NCBI GenBank assembly: GCA_009377385.1
Contig: WHUD01000017.1
Coordinates: forward strand, 1-51,463
Length of the DNA: 51,463 bases
Reading direction: 5' to 3'
Origin: Actinophytocola sp.
GTDB taxonomy: Bacteria; Actinomycetota; Actinomycetes; Mycobacteriales; Pseudonocardiaceae
Positions 45,103 to 51,463 of the stretch are shown here, in pieces. The first letter of the stretch is position 1; each line of letters opens with the position of its first letter. Both the position numbers and the translations under genes were made by a program. The notes below the pieces were generated by a model that had not been told where the DNA came from, did not search any database, and saw nothing but the letters and a program-made list of their open reading frames with translations.

Positions 45103-45552
45103 GTGACCAGACTGTTCAGGATCGTGGTGCTCGGCGTCGCCATGGCGCTCGCCGGCGTGCTTGCTACGCCAACGGCGCAGGCCGCTGGCGGCATCGTGAT
45201 CTACAAGGCGAACTACGACTCGCCCGGCAGCGACGACGGCAGCAACGCCAGCCTCAACGCCGAGTACATCGTGCTCAAGAACAACACGAACAAGACCCGG
45301 ACCATCACCGGCTGGAAGCTGCGCGACGCGCAGGGCCACGTCTACAAGTTCCCCCGCACCAAGATCAAGCCAGGCAAGCGCATGCGCGTCCACACTGGCA
45401 AGGGGACCAACGACCGCAACGACCGCTACTGGCGGCGCGAATGGTACGTCTGGAACAACGACGGCGACACGGCCAAGCTGCGCAGGAAGAACGGCACCCT
45501 GGCCGACAAGTGCGCCTGGAGCAGTTCGGGCGACGGCTACAAGTACTGCTGA
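45103..45552 (+). CDS. Secreted lamin-tail-domain protein
   Basis: Small exported protein of 149 aa. A Sec signal (MTRLFRIVVLGVAMALAGVL, cleavage near AQA-AGG) is followed by a single immunoglobulin-like lamin tail domain: IVIYKANYDSPG, LNAEYIVLKNN, ITGWKLRDAQGHVYKFP, and YVWNNDGDTAKLR. Two cysteines near the C terminus may form a disulfide. Such domains are thought to mediate adhesion or nucleic-acid binding at the surface. Start is GTG with GAGAGGA upstream. Confidence 0.82.
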   Translation: MTRLFRIVVLGVAMALAGVLATPTAQAAGGIVIYKANYDSPGSDDGSNASLNAEYIVLKNNTNKTRTITGWKLRDAQGHVYKFPRTKIKPGKRMRVHTGKGTNDRNDRYWRREWYVWNNDGDTAKLRRKNGTLADKCAWSSSGDGYKYC

Positions 45553-45564
45553 GGTCTCGCCGTG

Positions 45565-45596
45565 GTTCCCGACCGGATCACGCCCCGGTCGGGAAC
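45565..45596. terminator. Bidirectional terminator overlapping an SDR stop codon
   Basis: Perfect 12-bp arms GTTCCCGACCGG and CCGGTCGGGAAC with an 8-nt loop. The SDR stop codon lies in the loop and its last codons form the right arm, so the convergent genes share the hairpin. Confidence 0.7.
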
Positions 45597-46351
45597 AGCA
45601 TCGCCTCGGAGCCGCCGTCCACGGTCAGCGTCGACCCGACGACCAGCCGCGCGCGCTCGGAGAGCAGGAACGCGACCGCTTCGGACACCTCGTCCGGGCG
45701 TCCTGGGCGGCCGATCGCGGTCGGGTATGCGTCGGCGAACGGGCCGAGCACGGGATCGGTGCGTAGCCGCTGCGTCATCGTGGTGTCGACGAGCCCCGGC
45801 GCGACGGCGTTGACCCGGATCCCGGCACCGATCCACTCGGGCGTGACGCCTTCGCGACGCGCCCACCAGGCCAGCGCCGCCTTCGTCGCGGGATACACAT
45901 GCACGGCGTCGTACGCGGCGGCCGCCGTGCGGGCCTTCGCCTCGTCGCCCGCCAGGCACAGGTCCGCGACCTCGCGAGCCCAGCCTGGCTGGCAGGTGAC
46001 CGAGTTCGAGCTCAACAGCACGACGGCGGCCCGCCCCGAGGCTGCCAGCAGCGGCCGCAGCGCGGCGCACAACTCGACGGCGCCGAAGTAGTTCAACGAC
46101 ACGACGTCTGCTGGATCTGATCCGGTGAGCCCGCCGATGCCAGCGCACGGCACGACACCGGTGAGCCCGTCCGGCGCCAGCGCGGCGATCCGCTCCACCG
46201 CGACACGACGTCCAGCCGCCGTGGCTAGATCGGCCGTCACGTCGGCTGGCGCGAGGTCGACGCCGATCACGCGGTGGCCGTCCTCCCGCAGCCGCGACGC
46301 CGTCGCGGCGCCGATCCCGGACGCGGACCCGGTGACCACATAGGTGCCCAT
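45578..46351 (-). CDS. Short-chain dehydrogenase/reductase
   Basis: SDR of 257 aa. The cofactor motif TGSASGIG is near the N terminus with VDLAPADVTAD behind beta-2, and the active site has SSNSV and YPATK. The C-terminal DGGSEAMLF is normal for the classical family. It resembles 3-alpha-hydroxysteroid dehydrogenase/carbonyl reductases, which often have CAG in place of NNAG, as here (PCAGIGG). Its start shares one base with the upstream secreted protein's stop. Confidence 0.82.
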   Translation of the reverse strand: MGTYVVTGSASGIGAATASRLREDGHRVIGVDLAPADVTADLATAAGRRVAVERIAALAPDGLTGVVPCAGIGGLTGSDPADVVSLNYFGAVELCAALRPLLAASGRAAVVLLSSNSVTCQPGWAREVADLCLAGDEAKARTAAAAYDAVHVYPATKAALAWWARREGVTPEWIGAGIRVNAVAPGLVDTTMTQRLRTDPVLGPFADAYPTAIGRPGRPDEVSEAVAFLLSERARLVVGSTLTVDGGSEAMLFPTGA

Positions 46352-47844
46352 CACGACGCCTCGCCGTCGGCCACCCGCACCACACCGGCCACGGTCGCGA
46401 GGTACGCCACTCCGTCCGGCCCGAGGTAGATCGCGGCGTAGTGGTTGTTCCACTGCACGCCGGTCCCGGTCAGCCGCTTCCAGACGGTCCGTCCGGTGTG
46501 GACGTCGATCGCGGTGAAGTACCACGGATCCTCCGGCACGCCATCCGGTTTGGTGTAGACGTAGAGCAGTCCGTTGGCCAACGACGCCTTCGGCACGTTG
46601 GTCGGGGCGATCTCGTCGGACGTCCACCGCGTCGCGCACCTTGCCGCCGAGAACTCGACCCGCGCGATGCCCGGCGCCGTGCTCGCGCCGAACATCGTCG
46701 ACCCCGGCCCGGTGTAGCCGTAGTTGTTCTCCACGATGACCGACCGGCCCGCCGCGACGATGCTGTTCTCCGTCGCGCTCGCCCCGGCCTCGAACACCGG
46801 CTCGGCGCACACCCGCCGTTGGGGCTGGTTCTTCGCCGTACGCCGGTAGGCGATCACGTGCATCCTCGGGTCGGCGTTGTCGGTGATGATCACCAGGTCG
46901 TCGCCCACCAACGTCGGCGTCGTACCCGAGCCCTGCGACAGTTGCCCAGGCTTGTGCGTCGACCCACGGTCGTACTCCTCGCGCCACGTCACCCGCGGTG
47001 CGCCACCAGGCCCACGGTCGAACCGGTACAGCGCGTGCGTGCTGACGATGAACACGCCGCCCGTCTCGTCGACGGCGAAGGAGTTCACGATCCGCTCGCC
47101 GGGCAGCCGGATCGACCGCACCGCACCGGAGTCCGGGCCGACGGTGCCGACGCCGCCCCCTTGCGTGACGAACCAGATGTGACCGCGCCAGTCGGGAAGC
47201 TGCGCGACAAGGCAGTCGCCGTCGGGGATGTGCCCGCTGAGGTCGTAGGTGCGTTCATGGACGAAACCTGGTGCGCCGTCCGTCTGGCCAACCACCCAGA
47301 TCTGGGCGTTCGTCGTCGCGATCACCGCGCGGTCGCGGTGGTCGAGGTAGAAGTACGCCCCTGCGCAGATGTCCTCGAGCGGGCTCTTCTCCGGATTGAG
47401 CGTGCGCGGCGGCAGCGGGTGCGCGGCGAGCACGGCGAGGCTGTCCGGGTCGAGCAGCATCAGCCGCGACCCTTCCAGTCCGCCACACAGCGCGACAATG
47501 TGGCCCGCGCTGTCGAAGGCCATCGTGGCGCACTCCTCGATGCCGTATGTCGCCGAGCTGACCCGCAGGTCCCCGCCGAGCGGGCCGCCCCAGGAGTAGG
47601 CGTCGGAGGCGTAGGCGTCGTTGTGCATGCTGTTCGTCCCGTTGCCCGCAAGGAACGGATGCTCGGGCACCGGCGCGGACTCAACGGGATCCGCGACGAC
47701 GGGAGCGCCCTCGAACCTCGGCACGAGCGGGTCGGCCGGTCCGGGCGGGATCGGCACCCAGGTCTGCGCCGACGCCGAGGGCACGCCGACGGCCCCGATC
47801 ACGACGATCGCGCACAGCGCCGCCACTCGTGACATCGTCGCCAT
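46351..47844 (-). CDS. Secreted beta-propeller-like (PQQ-type) protein
   Basis: Exported protein of 497 aa with a Sec signal (MATMSRVAALCAIVVIGAVG, cleavage near ASA-QTW). Repeats of the type LDPDSLAVLAAHPLP, VIATTNAQIWVVG, FAVDETGGVFIVSTHALYRF and FTAIDVHTGRTVWKRL indicate a beta-propeller with PQQ-like blades. No canonical quinoprotein dehydrogenase residues were identified, so the enzymatic role is uncertain. GGGAGG precedes the ATG. It is the first gene of a two-gene unit with the SDR, divergent from the TetR gene. Confidence 0.78.
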   Translation of the reverse strand: MATMSRVAALCAIVVIGAVGVPSASAQTWVPIPPGPADPLVPRFEGAPVVADPVESAPVPEHPFLAGNGTNSMHNDAYASDAYSWGGPLGGDLRVSSATYGIEECATMAFDSAGHIVALCGGLEGSRLMLLDPDSLAVLAAHPLPPRTLNPEKSPLEDICAGAYFYLDHRDRAVIATTNAQIWVVGQTDGAPGFVHERTYDLSGHIPDGDCLVAQLPDWRGHIWFVTQGGGVGTVGPDSGAVRSIRLPGERIVNSFAVDETGGVFIVSTHALYRFDRGPGGAPRVTWREEYDRGSTHKPGQLSQGSGTTPTLVGDDLVIITDNADPRMHVIAYRRTAKNQPQRRVCAEPVFEAGASATENSIVAAGRSVIVENNYGYTGPGSTMFGASTAPGIARVEFSAARCATRWTSDEIAPTNVPKASLANGLLYVYTKPDGVPEDPWYFTAIDVHTGRTVWKRLTGTGVQWNNHYAAIYLGPDGVAYLATVAGVVRVADGEAS

Positions 47845-47856
47845 GACGCCTCCCGT

Positions 47857-47900
47857 GTAACCCGATGGTTACAAGCAGAGGAGTGTAACCGTGTGGTTAT
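47857..47900. promoter_or_regulatory. Twin TetR operator boxes
   Basis: GTAACCCGATGGTTAC (47,857-47,872) and GTAACCGTGTGGTTAT (47,885-47,900) share the layout GTAACC-N4-GGTTAc and are 28 bp apart. They fill the 65-bp divergent gap, so the TetR protein probably represses itself and the propeller-SDR unit. Confidence 0.75.
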
Positions 47901-47909
47901 AGTGGGTCA

Positions 47910-48455
47910 ATGCGACGTCCACAGGGGCGAGACGAGGTCATGGCCGCCGTGCTGGCGGCGGCGACAGAGCTGCTGGCGGAGTCGGGGCCGCAGCACATCA
48001 CCGTCCGGCGGATCGCCGAGCGCGCGGGAGTCAACCACGCGCTGGCGCATCGGCATTTCGGCACCAAGGAGGAGATCGTCCGGCAGGCGCTGCGCGCGCA
48101 GGCGGATGCGGTTGCCGAGGACCTTGCGGGACACGTGGCTGGACAAGAGCCCGACATCGCCAAGGTTATGGCGGTCTTCGCGAACTACCCCACGTACTGG
48201 CGCTCGCTCGCGCACGTGGCGCTGTACGACCCTGCGCTTGCGGAGCAGGGCGCCGCGCCGACCACGACGTTGTTCGTCGACCTGCTGCGCAGGACCGGTG
48301 ACGACCAGGCGCCGGTCAGCGCGGCCGTCACCGCCTCGCTGATGCTCGGCTGGCTCGCGTTCGGCGATTTCGTCGTCACCGCGATCGGCGCCGACCGCGC
48401 GCGGACCGATCGTGCGGTGGCGGCAGCGGTGAGCGCGCTGCTTGGGAAGCGGTGA
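47910..48455 (+). CDS. TetR-family regulator
   Basis: Repressor of 181 aa with the helix-turn-helix ITVRRIAERAGVNHALAHRHFGTKEEI near residues 30-55 and a ligand-binding C-terminal half. Divergent to the secreted propeller/SDR unit with two matching operators between them. The inducer is unknown, perhaps a substrate of the SDR. No strong ribosome site precedes the ATG, which starts 10 bp after the second box. Confidence 0.87.
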   Translation: MRRPQGRDEVMAAVLAAATELLAESGPQHITVRRIAERAGVNHALAHRHFGTKEEIVRQALRAQADAVAEDLAGHVAGQEPDIAKVMAVFANYPTYWRSLAHVALYDPALAEQGAAPTTTLFVDLLRRTGDDQAPVSAAVTASLMLGWLAFGDFVVTAIGADRARTDRAVAAAVSALLGKR

Positions 48456-48515
48456 TCAGCGGGCGACGACGAAGCGTTCGCAGCCGAGGAAGATGTCCTT
48501 CGGGTCGAGGTGTGA
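48456..48515 (-). pseudogene. Short C-terminal coding remnant
   Basis: Nineteen codons on the minus strand read SHLDPKDIFLGCERFVVAR and a stop. The composition looks like a real protein end, but an in-frame stop lies three codons upstream. Unidentified; probably debris of a gene lost beside the copper ATPase. Confidence 0.2.
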
Positions 48516-48541
48516 CAGCGATCAACGCCGGGTCGTGTCGG

Positions 48542-48570
48542 TTGACGTAGATACCCCATGGGGGTATATA
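48542..48570 (+). promoter_or_regulatory. Copper-responsive promoter with CsoR-type operator
   Basis: TTGACG (48,542-48,547) and TATATA (48,565-48,570) are separated by exactly 17 bp. ATACCCCATGGGGGTAT (48,551-48,567) is a perfect 7-3-7 palindrome filling the spacer and overlapping the -10, matching CsoR sites in layout. The operator predicts copper derepression of the ATPase downstream. No csoR gene is in the window. Confidence 0.75.
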
Positions 48571-48598
48571 GTGGTGAGCGTTGACCACAGGAGGCAGC

Positions 48599-50701
48599 AT
48601 GAACCGGCACGATCACGGGGACACCGAGCAGCACCACGGCGGGCACGGCGCCGTAGCCACCGCCGAGCACGACAACCATGGTGGCCACGGGGGCCACGGG
48701 GGCCATGAAGGGCACGACAAGCACGCCGGGCATTCGCCTGCGATGTTCCGGGACCGGTTCTGGCTGTCGCTGGCGCTGACCATCCCGGTCGTCTTCTACG
48801 CCCACATGATCCAGGCATGGTTCGGCTACACCGCGCCCCACTTCCCGGGGTCGGACCTGATCGCGCCGGTACTCGGCACCGCCATATTCTTCTATGGCGG
48901 CTGGCCGTTCGTCGTCGGCGCGGTCCGGGAGATCCGTGACCGCCAGCCGGGCATGATGCTGCTGATCGGCATGGCGATCTCGGTTGCGTTCGTGGCGAGC
49001 ATGACCGCCAGTCTCGGGTTGTTCGCGGTCGAGGTCTGGTGGGAGCTGTCTCTCCTGATCGTGATCATGCTGCTCGGTCACTGGATGGAGATGCGCGCGA
49101 TCGGCCAGGCCAGGGGCGCTCTCGCCGCGCTCGCCGAGCTGCTGCCTGACGAGGCCGAACGCGTCGGTGACGACGGCGAGGTCACCACGGTGCGGATGAG
49201 CGAGCTCGCGGTCGGGGACGTCGTGCTTGTGCGTCCAGGCGGGCGGGTCCCGGCGGACGGGACCATCGTGGGTGGCCGGGCTGATCTGGACGAGTCGATG
49301 ATCACCGGCGAGTCGAACCCGGTCACGCGGGGCGAGGGCGAGCGGGTGATCGCGGCCAGCGTGTCCACCGACAGCTCCATCCGCGTCCGCGTGGACGCGG
49401 TCGGCGATGACACGGCGTTGGCGGGCATCCAACGGCTGGTCGCCCAGGCGCAAGCGTCCCAGTCCCGTACTCAGGTGCTGGCCGACCGGGCGGCGGCCCT
49501 GTTGTTCTACGTCGCCGTCGCGGCTGCGGCCATCACGGTGTTGGTATGGGCGCTCGCCGGGGACGCGGACGCCGCCGTCGTACGGTCGGTCACGGTGCTG
49601 ATCATCGCCTGCCCGCATGCCCTCGGGCTGGCGATCCCGCTGGTGACGTCGATCTCGACGTCGAAGTCCGCGCGCAACGGCATCCTGGTCAAGGACCGCC
49701 TCGCGCTGGAGCGGACCCGTAACGTCGACGCCGTACTGTTCGACAAGACCGGCACGCTGACCAAGGGGGAGCACGCCGTCACCGGAGTGGCGGCGGCCGA
49801 CGGCGACGAAGAGGCGCTGCTCGCCCTGGCAGCCGGGGTGGAGTCGGACAGTGAGCACCCGCTCGCCCGTGCGATCGTGGCCGCCGCTCGCGACCGCGGT
49901 CTCACCCCCTGCGCGACCACGAACCTCCGCTCGATGACCGGGCGGGGTGTCGAGGCAGAGGTCGATGGGCAGGACGTCGCCGTCGGTGGCCCAACCCTGC
50001 TGCGTGAACGCGCGTTGGCGGTCCCCGACCAGATCGGTGACGGCATCGAGCGCTGGCGGAAGCGTGGCGCGGCGGTGCTGTACGTCGTGCGGGGCGGCGA
50101 GGTCGTCGGGTCGCTCGCGCTGGAGGACCAGGTCCGGCCGGAGTCGCGGGCTGCCGTCGACGCCCTGCACCGGCTCGGGGTGAAGGTCGGCATGATCACC
50201 GGTGACGCGCAGCAGGTCGCCGACGCCGTGGCCGAGGAACTCGGCATCGACGAGGTCTTCGCCGAGGTCCTGCCCGAGGACAAGGACACCGCGGTAGCCG
50301 ACCTACAGGGTCGCGGTCACACGGTGGCGATGGTGGGTGACGGGGTCAACGACGCCCCGGCACTGGCTCGCGCCGACGTGGGCGTCGCCATCGGTGCGGG
50401 CACCGACGTCGCGATCGAGTCCGCCGGGATCGTGCTCGCCTCCGACGATCCGCGCGGCGTGGTCGCCATCAAGCGGCTCTCGTCGGCCAGCTACGGCAAG
50501 ATGGTGCAGAACCTGTGGTGGGCGGCCGGGTACAACCTTGCGGCGATTCCGCTCGCGGCCGGTGCGCTCGCCTGGGCGGGCATCGTGCTGCCAATGGCGG
50601 TCGGCGCGGTGCTGATGAGCCTGTCCACCATCGTGGTCGCCCTCAACGCTCAGCTCCTGCGGCGGGTCGACCTCCGGCCGGAAGCGGCCGCACGGGTCTG
50701 A
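48599..50701 (+). CDS. copB: Copper-exporting P-type ATPase, CopB class
   Basis: P1B-type ATPase of 700 aa. The N-terminal 50 residues are histidine-rich (repeated HGGHGGHG) and replace the CxxC domain of CopA. The transmembrane metal site is CPH (IIACPHALGLA), the mark of the CopB group. TGES, the phosphorylated aspartate in DKTGT, SEHPLA and GDGVNDAPAL are all intact. It exports copper (Cu+ or Cu2+) across the membrane. AGGAGG precedes the ATG; a CsoR-type operator controls it. Confidence 0.92.
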   Translation: MNRHDHGDTEQHHGGHGAVATAEHDNHGGHGGHGGHEGHDKHAGHSPAMFRDRFWLSLALTIPVVFYAHMIQAWFGYTAPHFPGSDLIAPVLGTAIFFYGGWPFVVGAVREIRDRQPGMMLLIGMAISVAFVASMTASLGLFAVEVWWELSLLIVIMLLGHWMEMRAIGQARGALAALAELLPDEAERVGDDGEVTTVRMSELAVGDVVLVRPGGRVPADGTIVGGRADLDESMITGESNPVTRGEGERVIAASVSTDSSIRVRVDAVGDDTALAGIQRLVAQAQASQSRTQVLADRAAALLFYVAVAAAAITVLVWALAGDADAAVVRSVTVLIIACPHALGLAIPLVTSISTSKSARNGILVKDRLALERTRNVDAVLFDKTGTLTKGEHAVTGVAAADGDEEALLALAAGVESDSEHPLARAIVAAARDRGLTPCATTNLRSMTGRGVEAEVDGQDVAVGGPTLLRERALAVPDQIGDGIERWRKRGAAVLYVVRGGEVVGSLALEDQVRPESRAAVDALHRLGVKVGMITGDAQQVADAVAEELGIDEVFAEVLPEDKDTAVADLQGRGHTVAMVGDGVNDAPALARADVGVAIGAGTDVAIESAGIVLASDDPRGVVAIKRLSSASYGKMVQNLWWAAGYNLAAIPLAAGALAWAGIVLPMAVGAVLMSLSTIVVALNAQLLRRVDLRPEAAARV

Positions 50702-51057
50702 ATCTCAGCGCGACCGCGTCGCACGCTGTCGGATGCGTTTGCCGTGCTCGGCGACCTTGTGCCGATTCATTCGGTGAGCACGTATCGCGTGTCCTTGACT
50801 GCCCACCTGATCCCGTTCTCCGGCGCGACGCGGTCGTCGATGGATGTGGCAGGCAGGTCTTCCCGGTCGAAAACGGGGTAGGGGTGACCTCGCCTATCTC
50901 GCGTGGAGCACGTGGCGATCCAGTGGCGCGCAGCTTGGGGTGCCGTCCTTGAGCCTGCCAAGGGGTTCCGGCGCGGCTTCCTTGTGAACCACTCTCGGCA
51001 AGCGTGTACGCCGGTTTGGCAGGCCTTCTGCTGTTCGAGATCGTCCGGGACGGGTGA
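50702..51057. other. Region without a confident gene; possible frameshifted minus-strand remnant
   Basis: Two protein-like minus-strand segments lie in different frames: one ends VHKEAAPEPLGRL...LDRHVLHAR at a stop at 50,894, the other runs GHPYPVFDREDL...GIRWAVKDTRYVLTE to a stop at 50,767. They could be one gene broken by a frameshift near 50,895, but I do not recognise either part. No terminator or promoter is clear. Confidence 0.25.
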
Positions 51058-51463
51058 CTACCCCTGCGCTTCGATGTGGGCGGACGCGATACGCTTCGCG
51101 GTCCGCATCCGCTTGCTGTCGCCGTCGATGCCGATATGGGTCACGGCGCCTTCGAGTAGCAGGAACAGTTCCTCGGCGAGCGCGTCGGGGTCCTCGGCGT
51201 GCGGAGCGTCGACCCGGACGAGCTCGGCGAGTTTGTCCCGGACCGCCCGCTTGTGCTCTCGGATGACCGCGACTCCCGGATGGTCGGCAGGCAGCTCCGC
51301 AGCGGCGTTGAGGAAGGCACAGCCACGATCGGTGTCGAGGTCGTTGTGGTCGAGGTAGGCGTCGAAGACCGTCAGGGCCTTGGGTGAGGCCGCGTCGGTA
51401 AGCCGTTGCGCCAGGTGTGCCCACCAGATCTCGTGCCTCTGCTGGAGATAGGCGGCGACCAGC
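51058..51463 (-). CDS. TetR-family regulator, C-terminal part (cut by window end)
   Basis: Continuous minus-strand frame of 134 codons entering from the window edge and ending at TAG (51,058-51,060). It begins VAAYLQQRHEIWWAHLAQRL, runs through LDTDRGCAFLNAAAELPADHPG, and ends RTAKRIASAHIEAQG. The all-helical layout and the GCAFLNAAAE motif are typical of TetR ligand-binding domains. The DNA-binding domain lies beyond the window. Confidence 0.75.
   Translation of the reverse strand, partial: LVAAYLQQRHEIWWAHLAQRLTDAASPKALTVFDAYLDHNDLDTDRGCAFLNAAAELPADHPGVAVIREHKRAVRDKLAELVRVDAPHAEDPDALAEELFLLLEGAVTHIGIDGDSKRMRTAKRIASAHIEAQG

Noticed and set aside
48680-48720. Short GGCCAC repeats suggesting a tandem repeat or CRISPR-like element
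   Set aside because: They encode the His/Gly-rich N terminus of the copper ATPase.
48185-50170. 661-codon minus-strand frame opposite the copper ATPase
   Set aside because: No recognisable domain and fully antisense to a P-type ATPase with all catalytic motifs.

Overview
The window is chromosomal DNA from a high-G+C actinobacterium. Gene density is high, with many 4-bp ATGA overlaps, GTG/TTG starts and GGAGG-type ribosome sites. The nearest relatives are probably Pseudonocardiales or Mycobacteriales. This is an inference from the Ltp/DUF35 thiolase block, the AurF-like gene next to an fprB-like reductase, and a KstR-type operator. No rRNA, tRNA, CRISPR array, intact insertion sequence or prophage was seen.

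Region 1 (1-11.6 kb) is lipid or steroid-type catabolism. A stand-alone EstB-type serine hydrolase is followed by a tightly overlapped minus-strand operon: SDR, two DUF35 OB-fold proteins, two thiolase-fold proteins that have lost their catalytic residues, one canonical SCP2-type thiolase and an acyl-CoA ligase (FadD type). A perfect match to the recalled KstR consensus lies upstream. Divergent to it is an AurF-type diiron oxygenase with an FprB-type ferredoxin/NADP reductase, preceded by two abutting 15-bp operator boxes. A Cys-rich unknown and a propionyl-CoA synthetase (prpE) follow.

Region 2 (13.7-35.3 kb) is a pectin/galacturonate utilisation island. It encodes a secreted TAT-dependent PL26-like rhamnogalacturonan exo-lyase, a secreted PL1 pectate lyase and an ABC importer (two permeases, lipoprotein, ATPase). 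The intracellular enzymes fit the oxidative uronate route: a uronate-dehydrogenase-like SDR, an enolase-superfamily galactarolactone cycloisomerase candidate, KdgD, and 2-oxoglutarate semialdehyde dehydrogenase. A second set of genes is not explained by that route: three Gfo/Idh/MocA oxidoreductases, a DUF6807 protein, a DUF993 protein and a TIM-barrel isomerase. A LacI regulator and five operator-like boxes at three promoters tie the island together. The island is bounded by a diverged duplication of the prpE 3' end plus galM 5' end. The left copy has intact prpE and a truncated galM; the right copy has only the last codons of prpE and an intact galM.

Region 3 (35.3-51.5 kb) is mixed: galM, a pirin, a VapBC toxin-antitoxin pair, an Nramp-like transporter with a 29-residue membrane protein, xylA divergent from a ROK regulator, a potassium channel, a MACS-type acyl-CoA synthetase, and an AbiEii toxin remnant. 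It ends with a secreted lamin-tail-domain protein, an SDR plus secreted beta-propeller operon under a divergent TetR with twin operators, a CopB-type P-type ATPase behind a CsoR-type operator, and a TetR gene cut by the window end.
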